Part shown: positions 44,740 through 53,718 of the stretch, in pieces
Layout: the number at the start of each line of letters is the position of its first letter
Position numbering within the stretch: the stretch's first letter is position 1
Origin: Phytopythium helicoides
Lineage: Eukaryota; Oomycota; Peronosporomycetes; Pythiales; Pythiaceae
Direction of reading: 5' to 3'
DNA length: 64,000 nt
Assembly (NCBI GenBank): GCA_024867545.1
Contig: JANFNE010000001.1
Span: 1,550,001 to 1,614,000 of the forward strand
Notes under the pieces: model-generated
Databases searched by the model: none
The model's input: only the letters and a program-made list of their open reading frames with translations
What the model was told of the DNA's origin: nothing
Made by a program: the position numbers and the translations under genes

Positions 44740-45759
44740 CAAATCGGTCCGCGACGAGTTTCATACCACAGTAGCTACACTATATCTAACTTGATAAATG
44801 TAGCTTTCACGGCGTGTGCGGAACACTGCGCCGCGCAGCGAGAGACTAGAGTCTGCTCAACTGCATACGTCTTAATGACGCCCCGCTGTAGTCCGGGAAG
44901 AAGCTGGCTTGTCGCGCATGTCGACCGAAGTTACGAAGACGTGTCTTCTCGACGGCGCTCTCGTACTGGAGTCGTCAAGCTGAACGTCGTGCGCGTTGCT
45001 TGGTTTTCGCTAGCACACAACACTTGCTCATCGACGCAGCTCTCGAGCGTGGCTGAGCAGCAGCAGATAGACGCAGCTTGGTTTTCGCAAGCGTCTGATG
45101 GAGCCGCCGCTTGAGCCTCCGTGAAGATCTTGACCCTGGACGCGCAGCTGAAGCCGAGGCGAGGTGCTTGGTTTTCGCGAACGCCTGGGTCCAGCTGACG
45201 GGGATCTAATCTTGATCACGAGAGGGTGAGTCTTCGCCTTGGTCTCCTAGCGCAGTGGATCCTCAAGCGCGTGGTCCTGGGTCGTGAACCGCGGAGAGCA
45301 GTCGCTTGAGCTCCATCTTGAAACTTGCCAACTGAGGAGAACAGAGCTTGGCGTCGAATGCTTTGCCCTCGCATGTTGAAGTCCTAGCTCTTTCATGACA
45401 TCCCTCCCTTTTTACATGCAAAGTGTATGTGAAGCAAGATGAACAAGGAGGGATGGCACCCTCTGCTTTCCAACGGTCTGGTGAGCAGCCAGGACTCGAC
45501 ATTTGTACTGCAAAGAGGAACGGAGCGAGGAGGCAGACTTGCGAACCTGCGCGTTGGCATCCACGATGCAACCAATGAGCGCGCGGCGAAGCCCGAGATA
45601 TCTTGCAGGTCGACACGACCGATTCGACGCCTAGAGAGTCCGCATGACGCTCGATTACTGGCTGGCTCTCCATGCATAAGAGCCCATGCAGATCCATACT
45701 CGAGGCGACCTTGCTCGAACATCTCCTCGAGTCCATCGATGAACATTCACACCGATTTG
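44740..45759. other. Gene-poor region with three copies of a short direct repeat
   Basis: No intact gene was recognised. CTTGGTTTTCGC occurs at 44999-45010, 45077-45088 and 45167-45178 in imperfect units of about 78-90 bp. In translation, one strand gives repeated AWFSxA and the other gives repeated LAKTK, so this may be the remains of a tandem-repeat coding sequence. The rest shows only short open frames without domains. Confidence 0.4.
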
Positions 45760-45918
45760 ATCGATCATTGCGCGAATGTGAATTCTCATGGCGCTATGGG
45801 ACGGACACCACTGATGCTTGTTGGATCCGGTGGTGATTTGGATAGAGAACGCTATCTAGTTCAGCACAGAGCTTACATCGACGCTGTCGGCTATAGTCAA
45901 CGAAGCTCTCTCGCTTGA
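45752..45918 (+). pseudogene. Ankyrin-repeat remnant
   Basis: The frame ending at 45918 reads LIDHCANVNSHGAMGRTPLM, then LVQHRAYIDAVGYSQRSSL, matching the ankyrin consensus (A-x-(V/I)-(N/D)...G-x-TPL...LL-x-x-x-A-x-(V/I)-(N/D)). Only about one and a half repeats are left and the sequence upstream in the same frame does not resemble ankyrin. It lies about 440 bp before a kinase gene. Ankyrin-kinase fusions are common in oomycetes, so it may be debris of such a gene. Confidence 0.5.
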
Positions 45919-46359
45919 ACCGTTCCGCCACATGCGCAATTTCGTTTTGCGTGAACGTCTATGTATAACCGGTTTCCTTGAACATGCAGGTTTGATGTGA
46001 AGCTCTGTGGAGAACAGCCGAGGTGGCGGTGTTTGGTTATCATCCCATAAGCGAGCGACAGCACTCTCAGTTTCTAATAAGTTGATGAAGCATGGCGTCG
46101 TCTGTGTAGCGAGTTTGAACCTTCAGCCATCGGGAAATGACGTTCTTACAGTATGCGTACGACGGCCACCTCAGCAGTTGCACGGTTGATCAGACAGGCC
46201 CATGCATATTTGCCTGTATCTTCGCTTCCTTTTGACCTGAGTTAAAGGAACATTCTTTCCCGCGCGTGGTGAGCGCTATTCTCCTGTCGAAGAAAGACCA
46301 CCTCCTACTGCTGTCCAGCATTCTACAATCGGAGAGAGCGAGCGCAAGCAGAACCAAGC
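45919..46359. other. Upstream region of the double-kinase gene
   Basis: This 441-bp stretch lies between the ankyrin remnant and the kinase ATG. It is mildly AT-rich and should contain the promoter. No other feature was recognised. Confidence 0.4.
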
Positions 46360-49300
46360 ATGAGTGAAAAACGCACAGGGTGGTGGTTTTCTGATAAAGT
46401 CACCGAGACAAGCGGATGGCATCAGAGCCATAAAGGACAACTGACAACGCCTGACCGCGTCGGAGACCGCCTTGTCCGGTGGCTATGGGAGTCAGAGATC
46501 CCTATGGGCAACATTGACGACCCGTTCGTGTACACGGTATCAAAACACTTGCTCCAGTACGAAGAGGAAACGCGACCGCTCTACCGGTTGGCGCGAACGG
46601 GTTACGTCATGAGAGTTATCGAAGGATGCTACCGTGATGCAAGTGCCGAGCTGCGCGATCAAAAGCGAGCGACTGAAGAGCAAAGGGACTGGGAGAGTGT
46701 GTTTAAGAAGGAACGCAGCGAGCGATGCAAGATTCTTTCTTGGCAACTCGTAAAGCTTCGCAACCGACTGGGGTTGGAAATCAAGGGGCTAGATGGCATG
46801 TGTGACGAAGACGTTGATGAGGAGCTGAAAGTATTCATGTCCGAGGAGATTGAGTGGAATGAAGATGACGCATTAGAGCTGCTGACACTGCTGAAGAACG
46901 ATTTTGATCTTTACTCTGCGACTGTGTACACTGATGAGGAGTGGTGCTTGGTCGAGTTTGCGTCTGATGTGATTGCTGCGGCAGCAAACATGGCAGTTAT
47001 GAGCATTCCTCGCCTCTTCGTTGATCCTATCGAGACGTCCGATGTAGAAAACCCTGAAAAGCACAAAGGTTGCAAGCGTTGGTTTGGAGTGCACGTGGAA
47101 GTGGTTCAATTGAACCTGCATCCTCGTGGAAGCAGATATCGAGAGGAAAAGGTGATTCGTCAAATGGCATCGATGGCCAATCTGGATCATCCACTCCTGC
47201 GGAAGTTATATGGTGCCTGTCATGTCGGACAAGTGCCGTTTTTTTTTTGGGAGAGAGTACGGGAAAAGGATCATCCTGAAGTCCAGCTGTGCTTGGAAGC
47301 GTTCCGATATCTTCAGATGAAAGGGCTTTGGTATCGTGACCAGAGTAACCAGTTTGACCCAAAAGTTAAGATCCGATCCAGCTGTTGGACCAAGAAGCTG
47401 CTTCTCGACTGCCAAGGTCTTGTCAAGATTTCAGATTGCAGTGAGGCAGACGCTTGCGAGCTACTCCGGAAGCAATCAGAGCATATTGGTCAGCTACAAA
47501 AAGTAGTAGAGGCTAAAATATGCGAAGAAGAACCACCCAGCATGCTTCTCTCAATCAATTTGAAAAATAACGACGAAGGTGTAGGAAACAATTACAGCAA
47601 AGAACCATGGGGAATTGACTCACGCACATTATTTGCAGACCAGGCTCAGTTCGACGGCAAGGATCGCCGCCAGCCCTTGTTTTTAGTGAGCAACGTCGAT
47701 GACAAGAACGAAAACGCAACGGATTTTTCTTCCAGCAACTACAGTAGCAGTGTCAGCTCGAAGCAAACTGATTATGCTGACAGGGTTTTCGCGAACTCGA
47801 CAGGTGAAACCATGATGGGTGGCTTCGCCTTAGTAAGCTACGCTCGGTGGCACAATGCTCGTGTTGCTGTGAAAGTGTTGAAGATGGTGAAGGAGAAGAC
47901 CTTAGAAGATTCCCGTGACACGTTCCTTCGTGAGGTCAATCTCTGGTACAAGCTGGGTCACCCTAATATCGTGAAGCTGTTTGGCGGAAACTCTATCCAA
48001 GTTCATGAGGTCGAGAGGTATTTCTTCGTGTGTGAAGCAGCCACTGAAGGAAGAAGGCTTGATGATGGAATTAACAAGGTATCAGAACCAGAGAAGAGCA
48101 CAAGGGCAGATAAGGAATTGGTGCTGTGGGCACTATATCAAGCTGCACTTGGCCTTCAATACCTTCATTCACGTGGCGTTGTCCACAGCGACCTAAAGGG
48201 AGACAATATCCTGGTATTTACGTCTCCGGAGCTCAATCGCTCGGATTCGGGATTAAAAGTCCGTGACGGGGTAACAGTCAAGTTAAGTGACTTTGGGCTC
48301 AGTCATTATGCGTGGGAGAAGCCGGAAAAGATCACTGCCGCAAAGCGGTGGACTGCACCGGAAGTTCTCCGTGGCGAAATGCCAACGTTTGCATCCGATA
48401 TTTATGCGTTTGGGATGTGTATCCTACACGCACTTTCACTTGAAGTGCCTCTCAAATCAATCCCTGCTGAATCCATCCGGTACTATGTCATAAAAAAACA
48501 GCATATCCCCGAAAAACCTACAACAAAAAACAAAGAAGGCGATGATATGGTGACAAACGAAGAGCACAGGCTGCTTACTCAAATGTGGGAAAACGATTCC
48601 AAAGATCGCATTAGCATTTTTGCAGTTGTGAATACACTTTACAAGTTTGCAGAACAACAGACTAAGCTAGTGGGGCGAAAGTGGCAGCCGGGCAAGACAA
48701 TCGTCGCCCGTGCAAACCGGTGGCATCAGAGCCATAAAGGACAACTGACAACGCCTGACCGCGTCGGAGACCGCCTTGTCCGGTGGCTATGGGAGTCAGA
48801 GATCCCTATGGGCAACATTGACGACCCGTTCGTGTACACGGTATCAAAACACTTGCTCCAGTACGAAGAGGAAACGCGACCGCTCTACCGGTTGGCGCGA
48901 ACGGGTTACGTCATGAGAGTTATCGAAGGATGCTACCGTGATGCAAGTGCCGAGCTGCGCGATCAAAAGCGAGCGACTGAAGAGCAAAGGGACTGGGAGA
49001 GTGTGTTTAAGAAGGAACGCAGCGAGCGATGCAAGATTCTTTCTTGGCAACTCGTAAAGCTTCGCAACCGACTGGGGTTGGAAATCAAGGGGCTAGATGG
49101 CATGTGTGACGAAGACGTTGATGAGGAGCTGAAAGTATTCATGTCCGAGGAGATTGAGTGGAATGAAGATGACGCATTAGAGCTGCTGACACTGCTGAAG
49201 AACGATTTTGATCTTTACTCTGCGACTGTGTACACTGATGAGGAGTGGTGCTTGGTCGAGTTTGCGTCTGATGTGATTGCTGCGGCAGCAAACATGGCAG

Positions 49301-50982
49301 TTATGAGCATTCCTCGCCTCTTCATCGACCCAATTCAAACGCCCTCTATTTTCCACCATGGAAAGAAAGAGAACTGCAAGTATTGGAATAGTTTGCACGT
49401 AGAGATTGTCAAGACTACCAGCAGATTTGCGGAAGAGGAGGCCATTCGCCGTATGGATTTGATGTCAAAATTGCATCATCCACTCCTGAGGGAATTCTAT
49501 GGTGCCTGGTACATTGGCGAAAACCCCAGTTTTGTGTGGCAGTGCCTTCGCGGGACGAAGAAAGCCCAAAGCATTCCTAGGCAATATTTAGATTTCCTCA
49601 TGTATCTCGAGGAGAAAAAAGTCTGGTTTATCGACCAAAAGGAATTCAACTACAAGGATATACAAGATAGGCTCCTATTCAATTCTTGGACGCATGAATT
49701 GGTATTTGACTGTCAAGATCTTGTCAGATTTTCCGATGAGGCACAGATTGATGAGTCAATCGCTAACAGACTCTCACGCACACAAGCTCAGTATATTGAT
49801 CAACTTCGCAAGCAAATAGAGAACAACGAAAGGAGTTGTCCAGCACGTGGTGCCGAATTCAAGCATCCTAAACTCTCGCTATCTGATACTCGCATTAAAC
49901 GCCAATTATCGTTGACCATGACTACTGCTACGAGCACAGCTGCTGGCAGTGATTCTATTGACAGCACCAAGTTATGGCGAATCAATCCAGACAGTATACT
50001 TGATGCATCAGACCAGCCAATGTCCATCAACTCCCTCCCAATAGGCAAGCCTATTTTTTTCGCTGAACTCGAGTTCGGAAGCGTAAGGAGCGTTACTCTT
50101 GATTCCGTGAAAGGGGAGAGGTTACAAGAAATCAAAATCCCAACCATTTCGGACTCAAATTTTCGTCACCGAGTAGAGCTCTGGCACAATCTTAGCCATC
50201 GGAACATTTTGAAGCTGCTTGGGGTGGGAGCATCGCGATCCAGGGACTTGAAAGACAAACTTTTCCTCGTATGCGAGCGTTATACCAAGTTTGCAAGCCT
50301 TGATCATGCAATCGCTAAGATTTCTAGCCTGGCGGTGAGTGATACGATGAAGAGAGAGTTGAAGCTGTGGATATTGTACCAAGCAGCAGTTGGTCTTCAA
50401 TACCTTCACTCTCACGGCATAGTGCACGGCTCTCTGAAGAGCAGCAACATACTCGTATTCATTTCCCCACGTCTTTCTGATTTGAGGTCACGCATGGAAA
50501 CTCGCAACGGAGTAAAAGTCAAGTTAGCAGGGTTCAGATTGAGTCTTTGTGATGAAGAGCAGATCTCATCTACACAGTCAACGAGTTGTGGCACGCCTGA
50601 CGTACTCGATGGCGGCAGGGTTACCTTTGCATCCGACATCTTCGCATTTGGGGCTTGTATCCGGGAGGTTTTTCAGCTTGAAGCAAACCGGGAATTTGCA
50701 ACCACGAGATCTCGTGCAATCGGCAATAGCAATTCACAGCAGCCAAGAGACAAGAGAGGAGCCGACACTCAGTCATCAAGGAACGAGTCTGCTTTAGTTG
50801 CTAGCATGTGTCAGCACAACGCAAACGATCGTGTCAGCATTTTTTCTGTCGTGAACGCGCTTTTCAAGTTTGTTAGCTACCAGACCAAGCTGGTCAAGAA
50901 GGAGAGAGAGAACTATGGGCTCAACCACGATGCCCTCTGCTTCCAGCGAATGGAGCTCTTGGATAAAGATGTAAGCCGCTAA
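46360..50982 (+). CDS. Kinase-pseudokinase tandem protein, 1540 residues, internally duplicated
   Basis: A single exon encodes two similar halves. Each half has a leader of about 200 residues (from WHQSHKGQLTTPDRVGDRLV), then a degenerate kinase-like module (HPLLRKLYGACHVG...LLDCQGLVKISD), then a kinase domain of TKL type. Kinase 1 has VAVK (Lys505), VHSDLKGDN (Asp611; HRD reads HSD), SDFGLS (Asp644) and APE (666-668), so it may be active. Kinase 2 has VHGSLKSSN (Ser1358 replaces the catalytic Asp), LAGFRLS (Ala1390 replaces the DFG Asp) and TPD for APE, so it is a pseudokinase. The two leaders are identical at DNA level over 603 bp, while the kinase halves have diverged. The pseudokinase half may regulate the first, as in JAKs; this is inference. 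Confidence 0.88.
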   Translation: MSEKRTGWWFSDKVTETSGWHQSHKGQLTTPDRVGDRLVRWLWESEIPMGNIDDPFVYTVSKHLLQYEEETRPLYRLARTGYVMRVIEGCYRDASAELRDQKRATEEQRDWESVFKKERSERCKILSWQLVKLRNRLGLEIKGLDGMCDEDVDEELKVFMSEEIEWNEDDALELLTLLKNDFDLYSATVYTDEEWCLVEFASDVIAAAANMAVMSIPRLFVDPIETSDVENPEKHKGCKRWFGVHVEVVQLNLHPRGSRYREEKVIRQMASMANLDHPLLRKLYGACHVGQVPFFFWERVREKDHPEVQLCLEAFRYLQMKGLWYRDQSNQFDPKVKIRSSCWTKKLLLDCQGLVKISDCSEADACELLRKQSEHIGQLQKVVEAKICEEEPPSMLLSINLKNNDEGVGNNYSKEPWGIDSRTLFADQAQFDGKDRRQPLFLVSNVDDKNENATDFSSSNYSSSVSSKQTDYADRVFANSTGETMMGGFALVSYARWHNARVAVKVLKMVKEKTLEDSRDTFLREVNLWYKLGHPNIVKLFGGNSIQVHEVERYFFVCEAATEGRRLDDGINKVSEPEKSTRADKELVLWALYQAALGLQYLHSRGVVHSDLKGDNILVFTSPELNRSDSGLKVRDGVTVKLSDFGLSHYAWEKPEKITAAKRWTAPEVLRGEMPTFASDIYAFGMCILHALSLEVPLKSIPAESIRYYVIKKQHIPEKPTTKNKEGDDMVTNEEHRLLTQMWENDSKDRISIFAVVNTLYKFAEQQTKLVGRKWQPGKTIVARANRWHQSHKGQLTTPDRVGDRLVRWLWESEIPMGNIDDPFVYTVSKHLLQYEEETRPLYRLARTGYVMRVIEGCYRDASAELRDQKRATEEQRDWESVFKKERSERCKILSWQLVKLRNRLGLEIKGLDGMCDEDVDEELKVFMSEEIEWNEDDALELLTLLKNDFDLYSATVYTDEEWCLVEFASDVIAAAANMAVMSIPRLFIDPIQTPSIFHHGKKENCKYWNSLHVEIVKTTSRFAEEEAIRRMDLMSKLHHPLLREFYGAWYIGENPSFVWQCLRGTKKAQSIPRQYLDFLMYLEEKKVWFIDQKEFNYKDIQDRLLFNSWTHELVFDCQDLVRFSDEAQIDESIANRLSRTQAQYIDQLRKQIENNERSCPARGAEFKHPKLSLSDTRIKRQLSLTMTTATSTAAGSDSIDSTKLWRINPDSILDASDQPMSINSLPIGKPIFFAELEFGSVRSVTLDSVKGERLQEIKIPTISDSNFRHRVELWHNLSHRNILKLLGVGASRSRDLKDKLFLVCERYTKFASLDHAIAKISSLAVSDTMKRELKLWILYQAAVGLQYLHSHGIVHGSLKSSNILVFISPRLSDLRSRMETRNGVKVKLAGFRLSLCDEEQISSTQSTSCGTPDVLDGGRVTFASDIFAFGACIREVFQLEANREFATTRSRAIGNSNSQQPRDKRGADTQSSRNESALVASMCQHNANDRVSIFSVVNALFKFVSYQTKLVKKERENYGLNHDALCFQRMELLDKDVSR
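46417..49323 (+). repeat. Exact 603-bp direct duplication inside the double-kinase gene
   Basis: 46417-47019 and 48721-49323 read identically base for base, offset 2304 bp (768 codons, in frame). Identity stops abruptly after CGCCTCTTC on the right and one codon before TGGCATCAG on the left. Outside it the two halves of the gene are only distantly similar. The coordinates given span both copies. Confidence 0.95.
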
Positions 50983-51413
50983 CTTCGAAAACAAGCTTGC
51001 TCTTGCTCGTTTGATGCTTTGCATTCTCAAACATTGCTTTCATTCACTTCTCTCATGCCCTTGCTGCAACCAACACCGTCGCCACCAAGTGCATGGCTAC
51101 ACTTAGGTGTGTTCGACCTGTAACGCGACCTTCGCGCGACCTTCCTTACCATGTAGTCAGAGTGCGCATCGCACCTATGCACCACATGACAAGCGGACAC
51201 GAGCGTGCCGCGGGCAGGAAGCGCGCGGCTCGAGGCAGAGACGGCAGCTTTGCCAGCCTCGCTTTCATTCCCAGCCGCTTCTCAAGCTCTGGCTGCGTTT
51301 TCGGCCCAACTTCAGCAGCTCCAGCAGCTCCCCAGCTCGCTCTGGAAGCTTCAGATTCTTACTCGTAGCTCCTCGCGGCGGGTTTCGTCTGGTTGTAGAG
51401 CTATTGGCGAGCC
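50983..51413. other. Promoter region of the CAMK-type kinase
   Basis: This 431-bp spacer carries an initiator-like TTCATTCC at about 51264-51271 on the plus strand and an earlier TTTCATTCACTTC near 51038. No coding feature was recognised. Confidence 0.4.
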
Positions 51414-52490
51414 ATGATGTCTTGCTTCAGGCGTCGGTCGAGCGGAGAGGAGCCCCGCTCACGTGGCGAGAGCGCGGTGATCTTGCCGCGAGGGCCGTGG
51501 AGGCGGCAGCGAGTGCTTGAGGAGAAGTACAAGCTGCTGCATCAGGTGGGCGAGGGCAAGACCGGGCAGGTCTTCATCGCTGCGAAGGTCGGCGGATCGA
51601 GGGGGAGCTGGAGAGCAAGCAGCGCCAATGCAATCGAGGAAGTCGCGGTCAAGATCGTCACGAAGGAGTATCTGTCCACACAGAACCGCATCGACGCGCT
51701 GCGAGAGGAGCTGTCGGCGCTCTCGCACGTCAAGCACCCGAACGCGCTCCGACTGCTAGACGTGTTCGAGGAGGACGACCGCGTCGCTATCGTCACAGAG
51801 CTGGCACGAGGCGGAGAGGTGCTGAGCGCCATTTGCAATGCGCAAAGACCTCAGCTGCGTGAGGGCGACGTGGCTAGTATTATTCGCGAGCTGCTGCAGG
51901 TCCTGGCGTACCTCCACGCGCGCGGTATCACGCACCGCGACGTCAAGGTTGAGAACATCATGTGCCGAACACCCAATCTCCGTGATGGAATCGTGCTGAT
52001 CGACTTTGGACTCGCGCATCGTGGTCGTATTGGCCGACACGAGATGACGGGCATGAACGGAACGCCGCACTACATGGCACCGGAAATGTTTGTCAAGAAT
52101 GGAGTCTATGGATGCGAGATCGACCTGTGGGCGGTCGGAATCGTCACGTACATCCTGCTCTTTGGGCAGTACCCGTTCGACGCGCGGTTCCTATCGCAGG
52201 TCGAGGACAAGATCGTCGAAGGCAAGTTTGAGTTCCCGCCTGACCTCGACTCGCTTGTGTCTCATGATGCCAAGAAGTTCATCGAGTACTTGCTCGTTGG
52301 CAACCCCGGTAATCGCCCGCCAGCATCTCTGGCGCTTCAGCATCCGTGGCTTCAGCCTGAGACAACGTCTTCGGCGCGTGAGATCTCCGACTTCCATATG
52401 AGCAAGATTCGCTCGTTCCTGGACGGGAAGAAGACGTTCGGACCACCTCAGTTCGATGCAGGCGGTTACCAGCCTCCGTCGCTTCCGTGA
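51414..52490 (+). CDS. Ser/Thr protein kinase, CAMK group
   Basis: A single exon encodes 358 residues. Complete kinase domain: glycine loop VGEGKTGQVF, VAVK with Lys80, THRDVKVENIM with catalytic Asp176, DFGLA with Asp197, GTPHYMAPEMF (P+1 and APE), and DLWAVGIVTYILLFGQYPFD. The domain ends at HPWLQPE. The YILLFGQYPF block and Lys in HRDVK point to a CaMK-like Ser/Thr kinase. The C-terminal 30 residues are short and lack an obvious calmodulin site or EF-hands. All catalytic residues are present, so it is presumably active. The N-terminus is basic. Confidence 0.9.
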   Translation: MMSCFRRRSSGEEPRSRGESAVILPRGPWRRQRVLEEKYKLLHQVGEGKTGQVFIAAKVGGSRGSWRASSANAIEEVAVKIVTKEYLSTQNRIDALREELSALSHVKHPNALRLLDVFEEDDRVAIVTELARGGEVLSAICNAQRPQLREGDVASIIRELLQVLAYLHARGITHRDVKVENIMCRTPNLRDGIVLIDFGLAHRGRIGRHEMTGMNGTPHYMAPEMFVKNGVYGCEIDLWAVGIVTYILLFGQYPFDARFLSQVEDKIVEGKFEFPPDLDSLVSHDAKKFIEYLLVGNPGNRPPASLALQHPWLQPETTSSAREISDFHMSKIRSFLDGKKTFGPPQFDAGGYQPPSLP

Positions 52491-52660
52491 TTTCGTAATG
52501 TGAATGTCCCGTACGACTGCTGCATTAGCGCTGCGCCAGCCGACACCAAACGAGAACAACTCGTAGCGCATCATACGACCAACCTCTCATAGAAACCTTG
52601 CATGCTCACAATAAATGCAGTTCATCGAGTAAGTACATGTGTATCTACTTCACATCAGCA

Positions 52661-53575
52661 CTAGACGAGCTGGAACATGGCATCTTCGAGACCTTCGCGA
52701 TCCTCAGCCGAGAGCCCCGATCCACCTTCGTTCAGCAAAAAGTAGTGTGCGACTGCTTGCTCCGGAAGCAAAGACCGGTCAAGAGCCTTGAGCGTTGCAG
52801 CTCGCTTGGCGACGTAGATGATGTGCTGCAGGCGGAGATCCGAGTAGGGGAAAAAGGATGTGTCTTCTGCCAACAGTGACGGCAGCTTGCCGCTCTTGAA
52901 ATCTTGCAGCACATCCTTGTTGGCGTCGTGAAAGCGATCCATCGGCGTCTTGAGCGCACCAATCTTGCGGAAAGCCACCATATTTTGCTTTTGCGAGCGG
53001 ATGCCGACACGGCTCTTGGACCGCACGGGTTCGGCACGCACGCCCATCTTGGTCTTGATGCCCTTGAACAGCGACTGTGTGTCCACAAGCAGGAGCACCT
53101 TGGCCTTTTGTCGCCCGTCATTCCGCCGTATCTCAACGTGCTTGGCCTCGGCCTTCTTGACGCAGTCTTCCAGCGATGAACATAGCGTAAGAGGCACCCG
53201 AACCACTTCAGCAGCAGAGCCATCACCAGTGTCGCTCGCATCGTCCTCGCTGTTGCTGGCATCTGCGTCATCATTGAGTGGAATGTCGATCTCTTCCTCC
53301 TCCTCGTCTTCATCTTCATCTTCATCTTCATCGTCGTCTTCATCATCGTCGTCCTCGTCCTCAAGCGAGTGGCTAAGCTTTTGCTTCTTGCTGGTCACGC
53401 CAGACACGAGCGCGTCCAGGGACGGCTTCTTCCAGCGCGGGTCGCGCTTGCTCGGCGGCTGGAAGAGCCGACCCGAGTCGTCCTCGAGCGTCAGCCCCAT
53501 CTGCATGCGGCGCTTGCGCGTCTTCTTTCGGGTCGCCAGTGTCTTCATCTTCTTCTGCTTGAAGCTGCTCGACAT
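52661..53575 (-). CDS. Acidic nuclear/nucleolar-type protein of unknown function
   Basis: A single exon of 304 residues; the ATG at 53575 (MSSSFKQKKMK) was chosen over one 18 codons upstream. The N-terminus is strongly basic (RKKTRKRRMQMG), then comes an Asp/Glu run of about 40 residues. The folded C-terminal half includes KVLLLVDTQSLFKGIKTKMG and QHIIYVAKRAATLKALDRSL and ends in short helices. Basic plus acidic low-complexity tracts suggest a nucleolar or chromatin protein. Family not recognised. It shares a roughly 145-bp spacer with the GH31 gene's 3' end. Confidence 0.65.
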   Translation of the reverse strand: MSSSFKQKKMKTLATRKKTRKRRMQMGLTLEDDSGRLFQPPSKRDPRWKKPSLDALVSGVTSKKQKLSHSLEDEDDDDEDDDEDEDEDEDEEEEEIDIPLNDDADASNSEDDASDTGDGSAAEVVRVPLTLCSSLEDCVKKAEAKHVEIRRNDGRQKAKVLLLVDTQSLFKGIKTKMGVRAEPVRSKSRVGIRSQKQNMVAFRKIGALKTPMDRFHDANKDVLQDFKSGKLPSLLAEDTSFFPYSDLRLQHIIYVAKRAATLKALDRSLLPEQAVAHYFLLNEGGSGLSAEDREGLEDAMFQLV

Positions 53576-53718
53576 GGCGGCGCTCGGGCTCCGGACTGCA
53601 AATGACAAGTGTGGTGAGTTGTGCACCACCAGTCAGAGCGCACATAGACGAGGCGAATCAAAGCCATTCAAAAAGCGATTCACATGAACGGGTTGAAGGC
53701 AAATGGCTACACTTTTGC

